Origin: Thoreauomyces humboldtii
Lineage: Eukaryota; Chytridiomycota; Chytridiomycetes; Spizellomycetales; Powellomycetaceae
Assembly: GCA_027596035.1 (NCBI GenBank)
Contig: JADGJA010000208.1
Coordinates: forward strand, 1 to 30,271
Length of the DNA stretch: 30,271 nucleotides
Reading direction: 5' to 3'
The notes beneath the pieces were generated by a model, which ran no database searches, was not told the origin of the DNA, and saw only the letters and a program-made list of their open reading frames with translations. Below are positions 1 to 10,208 of this stretch, one piece after another. Both the position numbers and the translations under genes were made by a program. Within the stretch, counting starts at the first letter, position 1, and every line of letters begins with the position of its first letter.

Positions 1-361
1 CCCCCCCCCACTCTCCCGTCATGACTCGTTTTTGGACAGCGTATTTACCGTGCCCGCCTGAACACAAGGCAGTCGCGCCAGAAGGGAACACCATAAGACG
101 AACGCGAGATATTAAACGTCGATACGGTGGAGTACCGCAGTGAGGAATTGTTCAAGGCACGCCTTATGTTATGGTAGGGGAAACTTGTGTACCTGGCAGA
201 GTCAGAGACGCTGAATGCCTCCTGGGTGTGGGCACGAACGAAACCGAAGACTGGCGGGTAAAAAACTCAGGGAAGGACAAGGTGCTGAAAAGACGCTCCG
301 GTCTTTCGGAGGGTTATACAGCCAAGGGGATATAACTGCACACACAGCTCCAGATGACATC
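1..361. other. No gene recognised
   Basis: Neither strand shows a convincing coding frame, splice pattern or RNA gene here. The window opens with a run of nine C residues that is not a telomeric repeat. The tRNA-Gly gene follows directly. Confidence 0.5.
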
Positions 362-542
362 TAGACGGTGGTTTAGTGGTAAAATTATGGCTTGCCATTG
401 GCGAGCCCACTTAGAGTAGCAACTTAGGTAGCAACTTATAGAAGGGACATGCCTCTCTGCTCCGGCGTGCCGTCGAGCGAGATCAATATAACTGCCATTT
501 TTCAACTTGCGATAGGTCCGAGTTCGATTCTCGGCCGTTTGA
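362..542 (+). tRNA. tRNA-Gly(GCC) with a 110-nt intron
   Basis: Two exons, 362-397 and 508-542, fold into a 71-nt tRNA. The acceptor stem pairs 362-368 with 535-541 (five Watson-Crick pairs and two G.U), and A542 is the discriminator. The D arm contains TGGTTTAGTGG, a perfect A box that closely resembles the fungal tRNA-Gly(GCC) D arm as I recall it. The anticodon loop is TTGCCA plus T508, with anticodon GCC at 394-396. The anticodon stem is 387-391 with 509-513, with one G-G mismatch in the middle. The variable loop is 514-517, and the T arm is CCGAG-TTCGATT-CTCGG (518-534), which includes the B box. The intron, 398-507, lies at the canonical position one base 3' of the anticodon. The mismatch and G.U pairs leave open that this is a decaying copy. 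Confidence 0.7.
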
Positions 543-2721
543 TTCAATACTTTGGCAACGAGCAACGCTGCGTTGAAATCGTTTTACAGGGTTCTGGGTT
601 AAGAATTTTTATGCAGATTTTCGGATGTTGGCCCTGTCGAAGCCCGGGAGGTCAACTCCAGGCTCCAGGCACTGGCGGCTTCCCAAGTCTCCCAAGTGCG
701 CGAACTCGGCCGTCTGAGGGAAGCAGTGCACTGCGTTGGCTTGTTCTTGTACAGACATCATCTGCGGATGTGCCGCATCTTGACGCTCGACTGTGCATGG
801 GTTCCGTGCGAAGTAGTTTTTCGGTTCCGGGAAGTGCACAGCCACATACATGGCCTTTCGTTTTCCCGACCATCCGCCGCATGAAGGACAGACAGCTAAC
901 GCGCATTGGGCATGGTCACCATCATCCAACAGGACCTCGGCGAAGTCGACTTGTCTCATGCTGCAGAAACGGATTCTCTCAATATTATGGCTTTAACCCG
1001 TAAGGTACCCCCGCCAACGCCGGAGGTTGCACGAGCGAATGCACTGACTGGCGCATATCGACGGGCAGGCCGATAAACAGCAAGTCCCGGTATCTCGTAC
1101 AAGATATGACCCTCGAGAAAGGATATCTAGATACCAACGGCATCTGTATATGCTCGATGCAGACAGCGATTGCATACTAAACGTCTCAACATGAACATCT
1201 TTTCTTGTGTCGCAGGGTTACCACCAAGCATCTGAACCGCGACCTGACCCGAGAATTGCCTATCGGTTCCAGAGCGAACGCGAATCGATACTTCGGGGTG
1301 TTTTGATCGATTTCCCATGGAAGTTGATGTGCCGGGGAACGCGGAGCATTCTGCCGCATGCATCCCGTCGCAAAGTGCAGGTGCTGATGGGAACGTTGCG
1401 TGGTCTTGCTCTCAGTGCGCTCTACTTCCAACTCCTCCGATGGCCATGTATCTCAAGGCGTCGACGTGCCGATGCTTCGGTGGTTCATAGATCGCTCTCA
1501 ATGAGTGGGAAGCGAGACTCCGAGGAAAGAAAAGAAGCAAGGCAATTTGTGTCCGGCAGGGGTCCGGGAAAGGCGACATGGGGATGGATCCGGGAGGGCC
1601 AGGGGCAAGGGGTGGAGAGCCCTTTCGGAATAAAAGCATACATCTTGAGACCCGAAAGATAATGAACGATGCCCAAATAACAGCCAGCAAACAAAAACCA
1701 TGATATATCATGGCTACGTACCGGTAACTCTTTTCGGACAGCTCCGCTTCCACAGCGGTAGCTTTTTGGGACAACCGGTTCTTGTGCGTCGTGGATATTA
1801 CATCTTTTGGGAAAAGTGGTTGTTTGGACTGCATACCAGGCTTCGACTCTTGGGACCTCCAGTCATGCTTTCCAGGATGTGCTCGGCTAGGTGCTCGGTG
1901 CGTTAGCACTCTTTTGGACAGCTGTCGTAACGGTCGGGTTCCGGTCGGTTGGCCGAATGGCCGATCGGGGACAGCTGGGGGCACAAGAACACCCCTCAGC
2001 TCCTCCCAGCACCCCGGTCAACCGAAACTCTGCGCAAAGGAACTTCTGTCCGCCTGGGAGGAGTGATGTAGGGGAGCTCGTTCCATATACCGTACGTTTC
2101 ACGGGAGTGGGACAAGGAGAAGACGGGAAAGCGCATCCACTCAGCAAAGGGGCACCGTGGACGAGGAAGGCATCTTTCGACGCCGCACGAATCTTGCGTG
2201 CGAGCTCTCAGCAAGCAAGCTGGAAGGAATGAATGAGACGTTGGCCAAAGAGATGCTTATCAATTGAAGAGCTCGACCTGCAGCATCATCCGCGCTAAAC
2301 TGTCGGTGCCACATGCCCTTCCGCCTTTGTCTTCTCGTGGGGTCTGAGAATCCCTCATGGCCGAGATCATACGGTTGACATTCCCGTGGCCGTCCGACGG
2401 TGCTTCCGCGGCTGATGGTGCCTCCTCGCTCGCTCGCAGTGCCGTTTCGTTCAGCCTGGAGGTACCGGTAGCACATGCGTCCGAGAGGACCGGACGGGGA
2501 TCTTTTTCGTTCCTTCCCCCCTTTCTTCTTTTGTTTTCTTTTTTTTTTCTCCCGCCGTTCGTTAGCATCACATTGACTGCAGTGGTAAGTCATCCAGACG
2601 GTGATAACGGTTCTGCTGCTGGCATCTCTTGCCACGTTCAAGTGTTCCCCACCGATTACATCGCTACTTTCCTCACCAGACGTTTTGTTCTGGTTGCCGC
2701 AAGCTTGACCCCGGCCTCGCA
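543..2721. other. About 2.2 kb without a supported gene
   Basis: Several overlapping open frames occur on both strands (for example 609-959 minus, 1207-1662 plus and 1412-1984 minus). None has a recognisable domain, a consistent splice pattern or a neighbouring exon that extends it. A pyrimidine-rich tract at about 2515-2556, with a long T run, lies roughly 170-200 bp upstream of the next gene and is a plausible promoter element for it. Confidence 0.4.
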
Positions 2722-4084
2722 ATGTCGTCCGCCGTGCCACACCTCGAAGCAGCCCAGCAGCACTCGCTCATTTCCCTCCTCCACCAAGCCCAGAAGGCGC
2801 TCGACGACCTCCTCCCATCGCTCGCACTCCAGTTCATCACCCGAGCCATAGAAACCCATCCCTCCTCTCCCTCCCCACTCCCCTACACCCTCCTCGGCGT
2901 GGCTCACATGGACCTCATGCAGGCCGCAGAGGACGATCCCGACGCTTCCGACGGCACCGTTGCTACCTCCGCCAACGCTGCCATCGACGCGTTCCAGAGG
3001 GCCGTCGAGCTCGACGTGCAGGGAAAGGAGTACGAGCCGTTGCTCTACCTCGGACAGATGGGCGGAGGCGGACTCGAGAGTCTCGAGTGGTACAGAAGAG
3101 GTGTCGAGGTCATCGAGAGGAGGATGGTGGGTGAGGACGACGAGCGTGAGAGGATGTTGATGGAGAAGAAGATGTCGGACGCTCTCTGTTCCATGGCCGA
3201 GATCTTCATGACCGATTGCTGGTAAGGAAAATGGAATCCCTTTCATCAAGCGTAAGACCTCAAGAAGGACCCATGACTGACGCAACGCATCATGATTTTT
3301 CGTATCATCAGCGACGAACCGGACGCGGAAGCTTCGTGCGAACGATACGCGCTTCGAGCCTGCGAGGTCGCTCCATCCAATCCAGACGCGTACAGCACCT
3401 TGGCCTCCTTACGACTCTCTCAATGCAGACCCGACGACGCTCGAACAGCCATCCAGACATCCATGGATCTATGGTACATCTCACCCTCATCACTCTTCTC
3501 ACCAGTACCGCCATCATCACCATCATCATCATCACCATCATCATCATCACCATCATCATCGCCAAAAGTACCACAACCAGCATACCCAGCGCGTCTCAAC
3601 CTCGTCAAGCTCCTCCTCGAACTTGGACTCCACATCCGAGCCCTAGACGTCCTACGGACCGTGGAAGAGGAGAACGACGAGGATCCAGAAGGGTGGTATC
3701 TCTACGGATGGTGTCTCTATCGGATGGGTGGAGGTGGGGTCGAGGACGAGGAACTGGAACCCAAGTCGCAACCAGGGGACAGGTCCGATAGGGGAGAGTG
3801 TTGGGTCGAGGCTCATGAGTGCTTCGAGCATTTCCTGCAGGTGAGAGAGAGTTGCAGTCATCTAGCTTTTCTGATTCCACATTTGAACCTGACCTCGTTT
3901 TGTTTGTTTCTGGTAGCTCTACGAACGGTTCGGAGCAGAGGAAGGCATGAGGGAACACTGCGAGCAGCTCATGTCCGAGATCGCGGAATACCTCGAAGCG
4001 AACCCCGTGCAGGACAGGGCCATGGACGAGGACGAGGTGGATTACGAGAGGGACGAGGAGGAGGAGGATGTCATGGATATGTGA
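2722..4084 (+). CDS. ACL4: Acl4-like TPR chaperone for ribosomal protein uL4 (Rpl4)
   Basis: Three exons (2722-3221, 3312-3840, 3917-4084) give 398 residues, close to yeast Acl4 as I recall it. The introns are 90 and 76 nt, both GT..AG, with a continuous frame. Helical TPR-like repeats cover most of the protein. The most diagnostic stretch runs from the end of exon 1 into exon 2: a MAEIFMTD-type helix, then EPDAEASCERYALRACEV, then PSNPDAYSTLASLRLSQ, which matches the conserved core of the Acl4 family. The C-terminus is an acidic tail (about residues 375-398), also typical. Known role in yeast: Acl4 binds the internal loop of newly made Rpl4 and escorts it into the nucleus for 60S assembly. 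Odd feature: residues about 222-252 are a Ser/Pro-rich insert encoded by an ATC/ACC microsatellite. The gene converges on the Abraxas-like gene, with 156 bp between stop codons. Confidence 0.8.
3511..3561 (+). repeat. ATC/ACC trinucleotide microsatellite inside the Acl4-like gene
   Basis: Roughly 17 ATC or ACC triplets in a row encode a Ser-rich, Pro-punctuated run in the Acl4-like frame. The array falls between two TPR helices, where a length change would be tolerated. I looked for an intron that would remove it. The available GT and AG sites around it do not restore the frame, so I treat it as translated. Confidence 0.85.
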
Positions 4085-4240
4085 TCTCCTCTCGGGCTCC
4101 TCTTCTTTTTCTTTTTTGTTTCGGCTTGACATCACAAACCCATTTTTCCACAATAGACGTAGAATCCGGACCCACATCCGAGAGATCCGAAGAGAACAGG
4201 GATCCTTCGGAGATGCACAGCACAAATGAACCTGTCGATT

Positions 4241-5658
4241 TCAGTCCAAGAGACTTATCAAGGTGAACTCCTCTTTCTTGGCCTCCTTTCTCGGCGTCTC
4301 CGTCGTCTCCTTCTCGTTCGACGTTGAAGTGGTCACCGACGACACGATGTCCCCTCGTCCGTTATCCACGACCGACCTCGGTGGAGGTGCTGAAGACGTC
4401 GATATCCCCTCACCGCGCAACATTCTCAGTTCCCGTTCCGACCACGCCAGACGTTCCGCCGCGTCCTGTGCACGATACAGTGACGTTGGGTAAGTCCTGG
4501 CTGAACGAAAGCGCCCGGCGGGAGGGATTAGCCGAGACATACCTTCAGTATCAACAGCGAGTCCTCGAAGAACTCGACGTGGTCCTGAACGTATCGTTGC
4601 GACAGTTGACGCATACGAGGTGCCAATCTACTATCGGGAAGACTAAGGAAAGAAAGCAAATAGTACTCAGATCGGGACGACTGGATCGCGACATACACAG
4701 TCACAAAACACCACGCTGCTTCTTCCTCCCCTTACCTTGCGAAACTGGGCGCAGCTCCAACGAACCACTCATGCTGTATCTGCCCGCTCTCGACCAGGTT
4801 GGCAACCACGGTGGGCACCCTCTTCAACGCGCATGAGGGGTCTTGGTCGTCCTGTCGGTAGAACGCAAAGTCGAACTGGAATATGGCAGGATCTTCCGAT
4901 GAGGCCGTGAAGAGACCGAGGACGTAAGGATGCTGCGTGGAGGGTGATGATTCTTGAAGGGAGGATAAGATGGCTTCTTCTCTCACTGACACGGAGAGCT
5001 ATACGAAGGAATCCAAGCAACGAGTGAGTCGGTATGCTCAGAAAAACGAAGGATTTGGACAATCCCGCAAAGCCCACCTTTGTATTCCTTCTCCACTTGA
5101 ACATCCCGATCACACTCTACACATCACAACCGATGATGAACAAAGCGCCCAACCCATCCGATCTTTCCCTGGCTCTCCGGTGGGTACATACATACGTCTT
5201 GCTTCCCCATGACCAGTTCCTCGTACACGTCTCCCACTATCCTCCCACAAGCGTCGTAGAACCTCCTTCGAGGATCGGTGCAGACGTACGACGAGACCAA
5301 GATGGTCGTCTCCTCGTGTTTCTCGGTGGAAGAGAGGTCCGTCGTCTAAGCAGGTGGAAAACGCCCCCGATCAGCGAAACCGTCGATCAGAATATTCTCC
5401 TTCCAAGAGCAAAATACAACAAGGATGAATACCTTCTCCAACGTCCGTCTCTCGCGAGTTCCGAAGAGGATCCCGTCCACGTTGTTCTGTAGTGGGTTGT
5501 TGAGCATCTCTGCAAAGGAGGGGAGGCAGTGGCGGTCATTGAGGTGAGGGTATAATCGAGACTTCCGTGCAGCGGGACAACGAACCATGCTGTAACAAAG
5601 CTAGGAGAACCCCTGGGATGTGAACCTTGACGGTCGCAGGTGATGTCGTGGCCGGCAT
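4241..5658 (-). CDS. Abraxas/Abro1 (FAM175)-family MPN-minus scaffold protein
   Basis: Seven exons, in transcript order: 5658-5586, 5509-5433, 5345-5196, 5116-5078, 4998-4736, 4642-4543 and 4465-4241. All junctions are GT..AG and in frame, giving 308 residues. The start is the ATG at 5658, just ahead of VKVHIPGVLLALLQH, which resembles the first strand and helix of plant and animal Abraxas-like proteins. NNVDGILFGT (about residues 32-42) is the MPN beta strand. VIGMFKWRRNT (about 102-112) matches the family signature that reads VIGWYRFRRNT in human Abro1. A VREEAILSSLQ helix follows, and residues about 209-253 form a coiled coil. The JAMM zinc ligands are absent, as expected for this pseudo-enzyme family. 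Known role: it pairs with the K63-specific deubiquitinase BRCC36 in BRISC or BRCA1-A complexes. The Ser/Thr/Glu-rich tail is unrecognised. It ends without a BRCA1-binding SPxF motif, so a BRISC-type role is likelier. Confidence 0.75.
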
Positions 5659-5794
5659 GACCGGCTTGCTCGGAAGGGATTGGGTTCGTTGTGCGTCTGC
5701 TAATGGACCAACGCGCGAAACATCACAAACAAAAAAGAAGGAACCGCTTCGAGATTTGAACAAGGGACTTTTGCCTGGCTCCAAGCACCTCAAG

Positions 5795-5824
5795 TATGGC
5801 GGGCGGTTTGTGTCAAAATGATTT
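5795..5824 (+). repeat. Left terminal inverted repeat
   Basis: Thirty bases identical to the reverse complement of 6531-6560. The first base beyond differs between the two ends (T on the left, C on the right when read inward). Confidence 0.9.
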
Positions 5825-6530
5825 TATTTCCCATTTCGCGGGCGACCTCAGAATTGTCATTTTACCGCGCCCGAATCCCATTCTCATTTATCAAGCTCTC
5901 CAACTTGTGCTCTGAGCTGGGTCAGCGAGTCACAACCCTGAGTTAATTCAATTGATCCCGGTGCTGGCTGGACCGTCAGCGGTAACCGGTAATACCAGCT
6001 TCCTCGTGAGCTGCTGAGGCTCGAGACCTTCGACCCAGTCAGCAACTGATGCGGCTCGGGTTGACTTGGACGAGACTACTTGATCAGTCGGTACGCCGAG
6101 GACGATGGCTCCAGCAGCTCGTCGTCGTTGTCCGCGTCCGACGAGTCGGAACTGGCGTTGATGATCGGCACCACCGGACGCGCCACATATAACACAATCA
6201 TCCAAGTTAGACCCGGCCACACATTGTTCAATATTCAGCACATGGGCTTGGCCGAAAACCATGATTTCGGGTTCGCTCCCACCGCGCGTCTGACCCAATG
6301 CGCGGGCTCAGCTGTAATTTTCGACTTGAGTCGTCCCTGGCGAGCCAACCTTTGGCCAAGGCTGTAAAATGGGAATGATTTCGACCTTCCTCTTGTAGAA
6401 ATGACAATTCCAAGTCGAGGGCTCCAAGAAATAACAATTCAGCAGGAAAAGCGTTCAGAAAAGAGAATTCCAAGTCAATTTCAAGCAAATTTGCTCGAAT
6501 TCGACCAATAATCATGAATAGATTCGTACG

Positions 6531-6560
6531 AAATCATTTTGACACAAACCGCCCGCCATA
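6531..6560 (-). repeat. Right terminal inverted repeat
   Basis: Reverse-complement partner of 5795-5824. It is followed directly by the duplicated target CCTCAAG. Confidence 0.9.
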
Positions 6561-6832
6561 CCTCAAGGAAAGGGATGGAGGGTTGGCCGCCCTCTACAAT
6601 ACATCCAATACATCAAGACTCCATCGTAGACAAGATATTGATTCGAAGAAAAAACTAAGCAGGGATATTAGAAGAAACTGTAGGACGGTGCTAGCATGTT
6701 AGATATGGGGTATTTGGGATCGGTGGTAAGAACGGGGTTTTGTGTGCACTACTAAATGAGGTCGAGGGAGGATAAAGAAACTGTACAGGTTTGTGGATAG
6801 TCAAGGATCAAAGAACATGCTGTCAAGGTGCA

Positions 6833-8230
6833 TCAGACGACGGAGCCATGAAAGTCGGTGTCGAGTCGCTCCAAAGCCCTGACAGCGGCCGTGCTTCCGG
6901 CCTTGGCGGCTCTAGCGAACCACATCGCAGCCTCACGCTTGGGATCCGAACATCTGACGACCTGAGCGGCTTCGACAAAGTGTCCCACCACGCACTGGGC
7001 GCGAGCGAGACCGGCGTCGGCCGCCTTCCGAGCCAAGAGGTAGGCTTCCGCTGGATCCTTCTCGAGGACGCCCGGTACGCCTTGGAGGTACATCTGGGAG
7101 AGTGCGAGCTGGGCCTGTGGGTGCGAGAGATTGGCGGCCACGGATTGGTGGTGCACGGATAGGGCGTTGAAGCGGGATCGATCTGGGGAGGTTGGTGGGA
7201 GGGCCGTCGCTGCTGATGCGTAATAGGTTCCTAGCGTGTTGTGGGATGGTGCATGACGAAGGTCGGCTGCGTCGAGAAGAAGGTTAAGTGCCGAGGCCGC
7301 GTCCGGTGGGATGGAGAGGAGGGGAACACCGCGTTGGTGGATGAGCGCCAGATCGTGGAGAGCGTCTGGGTAGTGACGGTTGGCATGGTCAGCCGCCAAT
7401 CTCAGTAGCTTGAGTCCCCTCGCTGTCCTGACAACATCCGATGGATCCGTCAGTTGATCCGTCGCGAGAGCATGAAGGGCTCCCGGATGATTCTGGGCAG
7501 CAGCGAGAGCCAATAGTCGACCTGATTCCGTTCGCGTGTCGGATCCCCATGGGACTTTGCGATCTCGGACCATGATGGCGGCCTTGTAAGCCGCGTCCGC
7601 GTCCCCCCGTTCGCTGGCCTGTCGGTACAGACGGAACGCTCCTTCGTTGTCCCTTTGGACGAGGATGGGCTGTGATGGGTCAGCGCAAGGCGGACCTTCT
7701 AGAAGGAGATCGGCGTAAAGCGTTTGAGCCACTGGGTAGCGTCTCAAAGCCAGGTCGTGAAGGACCGTAACGGCCTCGGACAGCCAAGCGTGTTGACCGA
7801 TCTCGAGACGAGCAGCATGGTCGAGGATATACTTTGCGTAGGCGAAGGATGCCGCATTGGCCTGAGGGGAGTCCGACTCTTCTGCTGCGCGGTCGGCGGC
7901 CCGTTTAAGCTCGTTGAGTCTTCGAAGGACGTAGAGTGCTTGTCGTGGGGACCGAGAATAGATGGCGAGATCGGCCAGAGCTCCGACCGTGGAGGAGCTG
8001 ATGGAGGAGCAGTCAGAGTTCGACGATGAGGCTGAGATGGTGGAGTCTTGACGCTTGTGAGCGGGGGATGATGAGGTGTGAGATGACTTTTGCAGTTGCA
8101 GTTGCTGCTGGTAGGAGGACGAGCTCGCCCGACGACGCGATGGCCGACGTTGGGTCGCTTCGCATGAGAACGGAGACATTGCTTTGCCTGACGCCATGGA
8201 ATCATTGGAACGCGCTACGGCGGTGGCCAT
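6833..8230 (-). CDS. Skt5/Chs4-like Sel1-repeat protein
   Basis: A single uninterrupted frame of 465 codons starts at the ATG at 8230. Residues 1-85 are low-complexity (Ser, Gln and Arg rich). From about residue 90 to the end the protein is a run of Sel1-like alpha-helical repeats. These include GAFRLYRQASERGDADAAYK, ALHDLALIHQRG, ALSQMYLQGVPGVLEKD, AYLLARKAADAGLARAQ and REAAMWFARAAKAGSTAA. The order and wording follow the fungal Skt5/Chs4 family, which recruits and activates class IV chitin synthase at the bud neck or septum. That family usually has a longer N-terminus and often ends in a CaaX farnesylation motif; this protein ends SVV with no CaaX box. It could therefore be a soluble paralogue (Skt5-like or Dsf2-like) with another partner. 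Confidence 0.72.
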   Translation of the reverse strand: MATAVARSNDSMASGKAMSPFSCEATQRRPSRRRASSSSYQQQLQLQKSSHTSSSPAHKRQDSTISASSSNSDCSSISSSTVGALADLAIYSRSPRQALYVLRRLNELKRAADRAAEESDSPQANAASFAYAKYILDHAARLEIGQHAWLSEAVTVLHDLALRRYPVAQTLYADLLLEGPPCADPSQPILVQRDNEGAFRLYRQASERGDADAAYKAAIMVRDRKVPWGSDTRTESGRLLALAAAQNHPGALHALATDQLTDPSDVVRTARGLKLLRLAADHANRHYPDALHDLALIHQRGVPLLSIPPDAASALNLLLDAADLRHAPSHNTLGTYYASAATALPPTSPDRSRFNALSVHHQSVAANLSHPQAQLALSQMYLQGVPGVLEKDPAEAYLLARKAADAGLARAQCVVGHFVEAAQVVRCSDPKREAAMWFARAAKAGSTAAVRALERLDTDFHGSVV

Positions 8231-10208
8231 GTTGAAAGTAGAACTGAGGGAGTGTTCCGGTTGCTGCTTGGTGGAAAGAGGTACGGAATGAGATGGGCAG
8301 GACCCTGATGTCGCTACGTTTTATACGAGACAGCTCTTCGAAGATAGGGACCGTGATGGATAAGCGGACTGGATGGTTGTCCGGTAATTGGAAGACGAAC
8401 GAGTAGCGTGTGGGTACGTGTGGAACGTGTTGAAGTGAGATTGACGAGGAGGAAAGCGGACACGAGGCAAACGCTGTGAAGGGTCGAGTATCACACCAGA
8501 TATGGGAGATGGAGGGAGAGACAGAGGGTGGTGGTAGCCAAGAAATGGGAGCTGCAGATGCGAGGCAGGGCGCCTGGTCGTCACGGGAAAAAATGGGAGG
8601 GATCATGGCGACGACAGCAATCGAGACTCCGACGAGCACCCGACCCGAGCAGCACCAGCCCAGATCGCGCAGCCGGCCCCGCCTCCTCGGAGCAAAGAAC
8701 AAAGGGCGGGAAAAAAGGCTATCCGGATGGGAATTTGCTCATTGGATGATTGTCCCTCTCTCTGCTCATGCTCCTGTCCTACCCTTTGCACGAGGCAGTG
8801 ATGCCTGTGGGATGATGGGGAGGATGATCCCTGTTCGGCGTTGGCAAAACGCGAACCAAAATTGACCTTTTGCGCGTGTCGGCGATTCGCTGTCCAAACC
8901 CTTGTCTCTACGCTGCACGCTGTCAGCCAATCCCGGACGGGAAATTAAAACTACCAGGGATCTCCTCCCTCTTTCCTGCTGATTGACACGTGCAACGCGA
9001 GAGGGCAAAAAAGGGTCCGTGCTGGGTCGTGGTGGAGGGCAATCAAATACCGGCGAACCAGGGTCGGACGGACAATCTCCTATTACACGTTTCATCAGGG
9101 ATTGCTCGGGGGAAAAAAAAGAGTTTGCGTTGGGTTTGCTGGCTGGCGCGCGAACGTGCCGAGAACCCAAGTCGGTCGGTGCCTGGAAAGATCGCCCACG
9201 GTAACGCCGATTTTCCTTTCGTTAGCGTTGGCATGTGCGTGGCTGTTCGACATGGGGATTTACTGAATCTCCTGTACTGTACAGGACACAGTATTGTAGG
9301 TGCTCACAGCTGCAATCGCCCGCGCTCGGCGCACAGGCCGCATTGGCCGTTATCATCTTCGATTTTGACATGTGAAATATCTCTGTTGCCAAAAAGGTCG
9401 CGCAGCACAACTCTGCGATGACGGTTGCCCTTTCGTGTGTCATGCCACTTCACACATACCAGTAGGAGCGAAGGGGTCACTGGTACAGTAGATGGCGGCG
9501 CAAAACCGATGATCAGCGCCCTTGTCAGGATGTCGTTGTCCCCATTTCGACAGCGAACTGTTTAATGCATCACCCTCGCGAACGATACATGTCATTTCAG
9601 ACATACCGTAGGAAGCCCACCCGTGTTGGAGTCGCTCGCATCCTTAAGAACTGTACGTTATGACGAGGAATCGCGTTGCTCGCAGTGCATATCGCCCAAA
9701 GGTATGTCCGGAACCTGTCGATCTTAGCAACAGACCTCAGCATATGGAGAGGCAGGAGGGGCAGGAGGGAGGACCACAATATGATCTTTAATCTTGCCTC
9801 CGACGTGGTCGGAAAGATTTCATCTCTTCCGTTACCCATCTCATGTTGCTTGCCCCGAAACGTACCCAAGGTCGACCATTTGCATACGCATTACCTTGAC
9901 CGTTCCCGTCCCACTCAGTCTGCCTGCTCTGTTGATATTGTCTGGCAAGACCCTTTTTGCGTCCTGGCCGCAAACATGGCTCTGTCGGATGGCTGAGGCA
10001 CGGAAAACGGTGACAAACAGAAGTGGGGGAATTGCACAGCCACCGCGTCGTACTCAGCCGAACCCATTCCCCTCAACTGACCGGTGGACACTGCGGCTGC
10101 CAAGGAAGCATCACCTACGGACAATACACAAAAGTACCTTACTCGCGTGCAACATTCCCTTCCAGCCGGGTCGCTGTCCTTCAACGATACATCATCTCAT
10201 TGTCAAAC
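8231..10208. other. Divergent intergenic region, no gene recognised
   Basis: This 2-kb interval separates the Skt5-like gene (-) from the syntaxin (+) and must contain both promoters. Short open frames occur on both strands, but none resembles a known family. A near-perfect inverted repeat lies at 9270-9286. No TATA box could be assigned to either start. Confidence 0.4.
9270..9286. promoter_or_regulatory. 17-bp perfect inverted repeat, possible factor-binding site
   Basis: TCCTGTAC and GTACAGGA flank a single T. The symmetry would suit a dimeric DNA-binding protein, or it may be chance. The site is 1.0 kb from the Skt5-like start and 0.9 kb from the syntaxin start. Confidence 0.3.

Larger units (their letters stand above)
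5795..6560. mobile_element. Non-autonomous DNA transposon with 30-bp terminal inverted repeats
   Basis: A perfect 30-bp inverted repeat (5795-5824 and 6531-6560) begins TATGGCGGGCGG and bounds 766 bp. Direct repeats CCTCAAG flank it at 5788-5794 and 6561-6567. They extend to 8 bp, ACCTCAAG, if the last A of the right end is counted as target. An 8-bp duplication fits the hAT, P or Merlin superfamilies. A 12-bp subterminal inverted repeat (GAATTGTCATTT at 5851-5862 and its complement at 6399-6410) supports a single designed unit. The interior has open frames of up to 116 codons but nothing resembling a transposase, so it would move only with enzyme supplied elsewhere. It lies between two genes and interrupts neither. 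Confidence 0.85.

Noticed and set aside
1..9. C-run at the window start as a telomere end
   Set aside because: Nine C residues are not a telomeric repeat unit and nothing repeats after them.
609..959. 116-codon minus-strand frame with a CPSCGG motif
   Set aside because: One zinc-ribbon-like pair is not enough. No second pair, no extension by splicing and overlapping frames of similar length on the other strand.
1412..1984. 190-codon minus-strand frame with a hydrophobic stretch
   Set aside because: Composition is not coding-like, there is no known domain, and three other frames of similar length overlap it.
5948..6298. 116-codon frame inside the transposon as a transposase
   Set aside because: No DDE, zinc-finger or hAT dimerisation features; far too short for a transposase.
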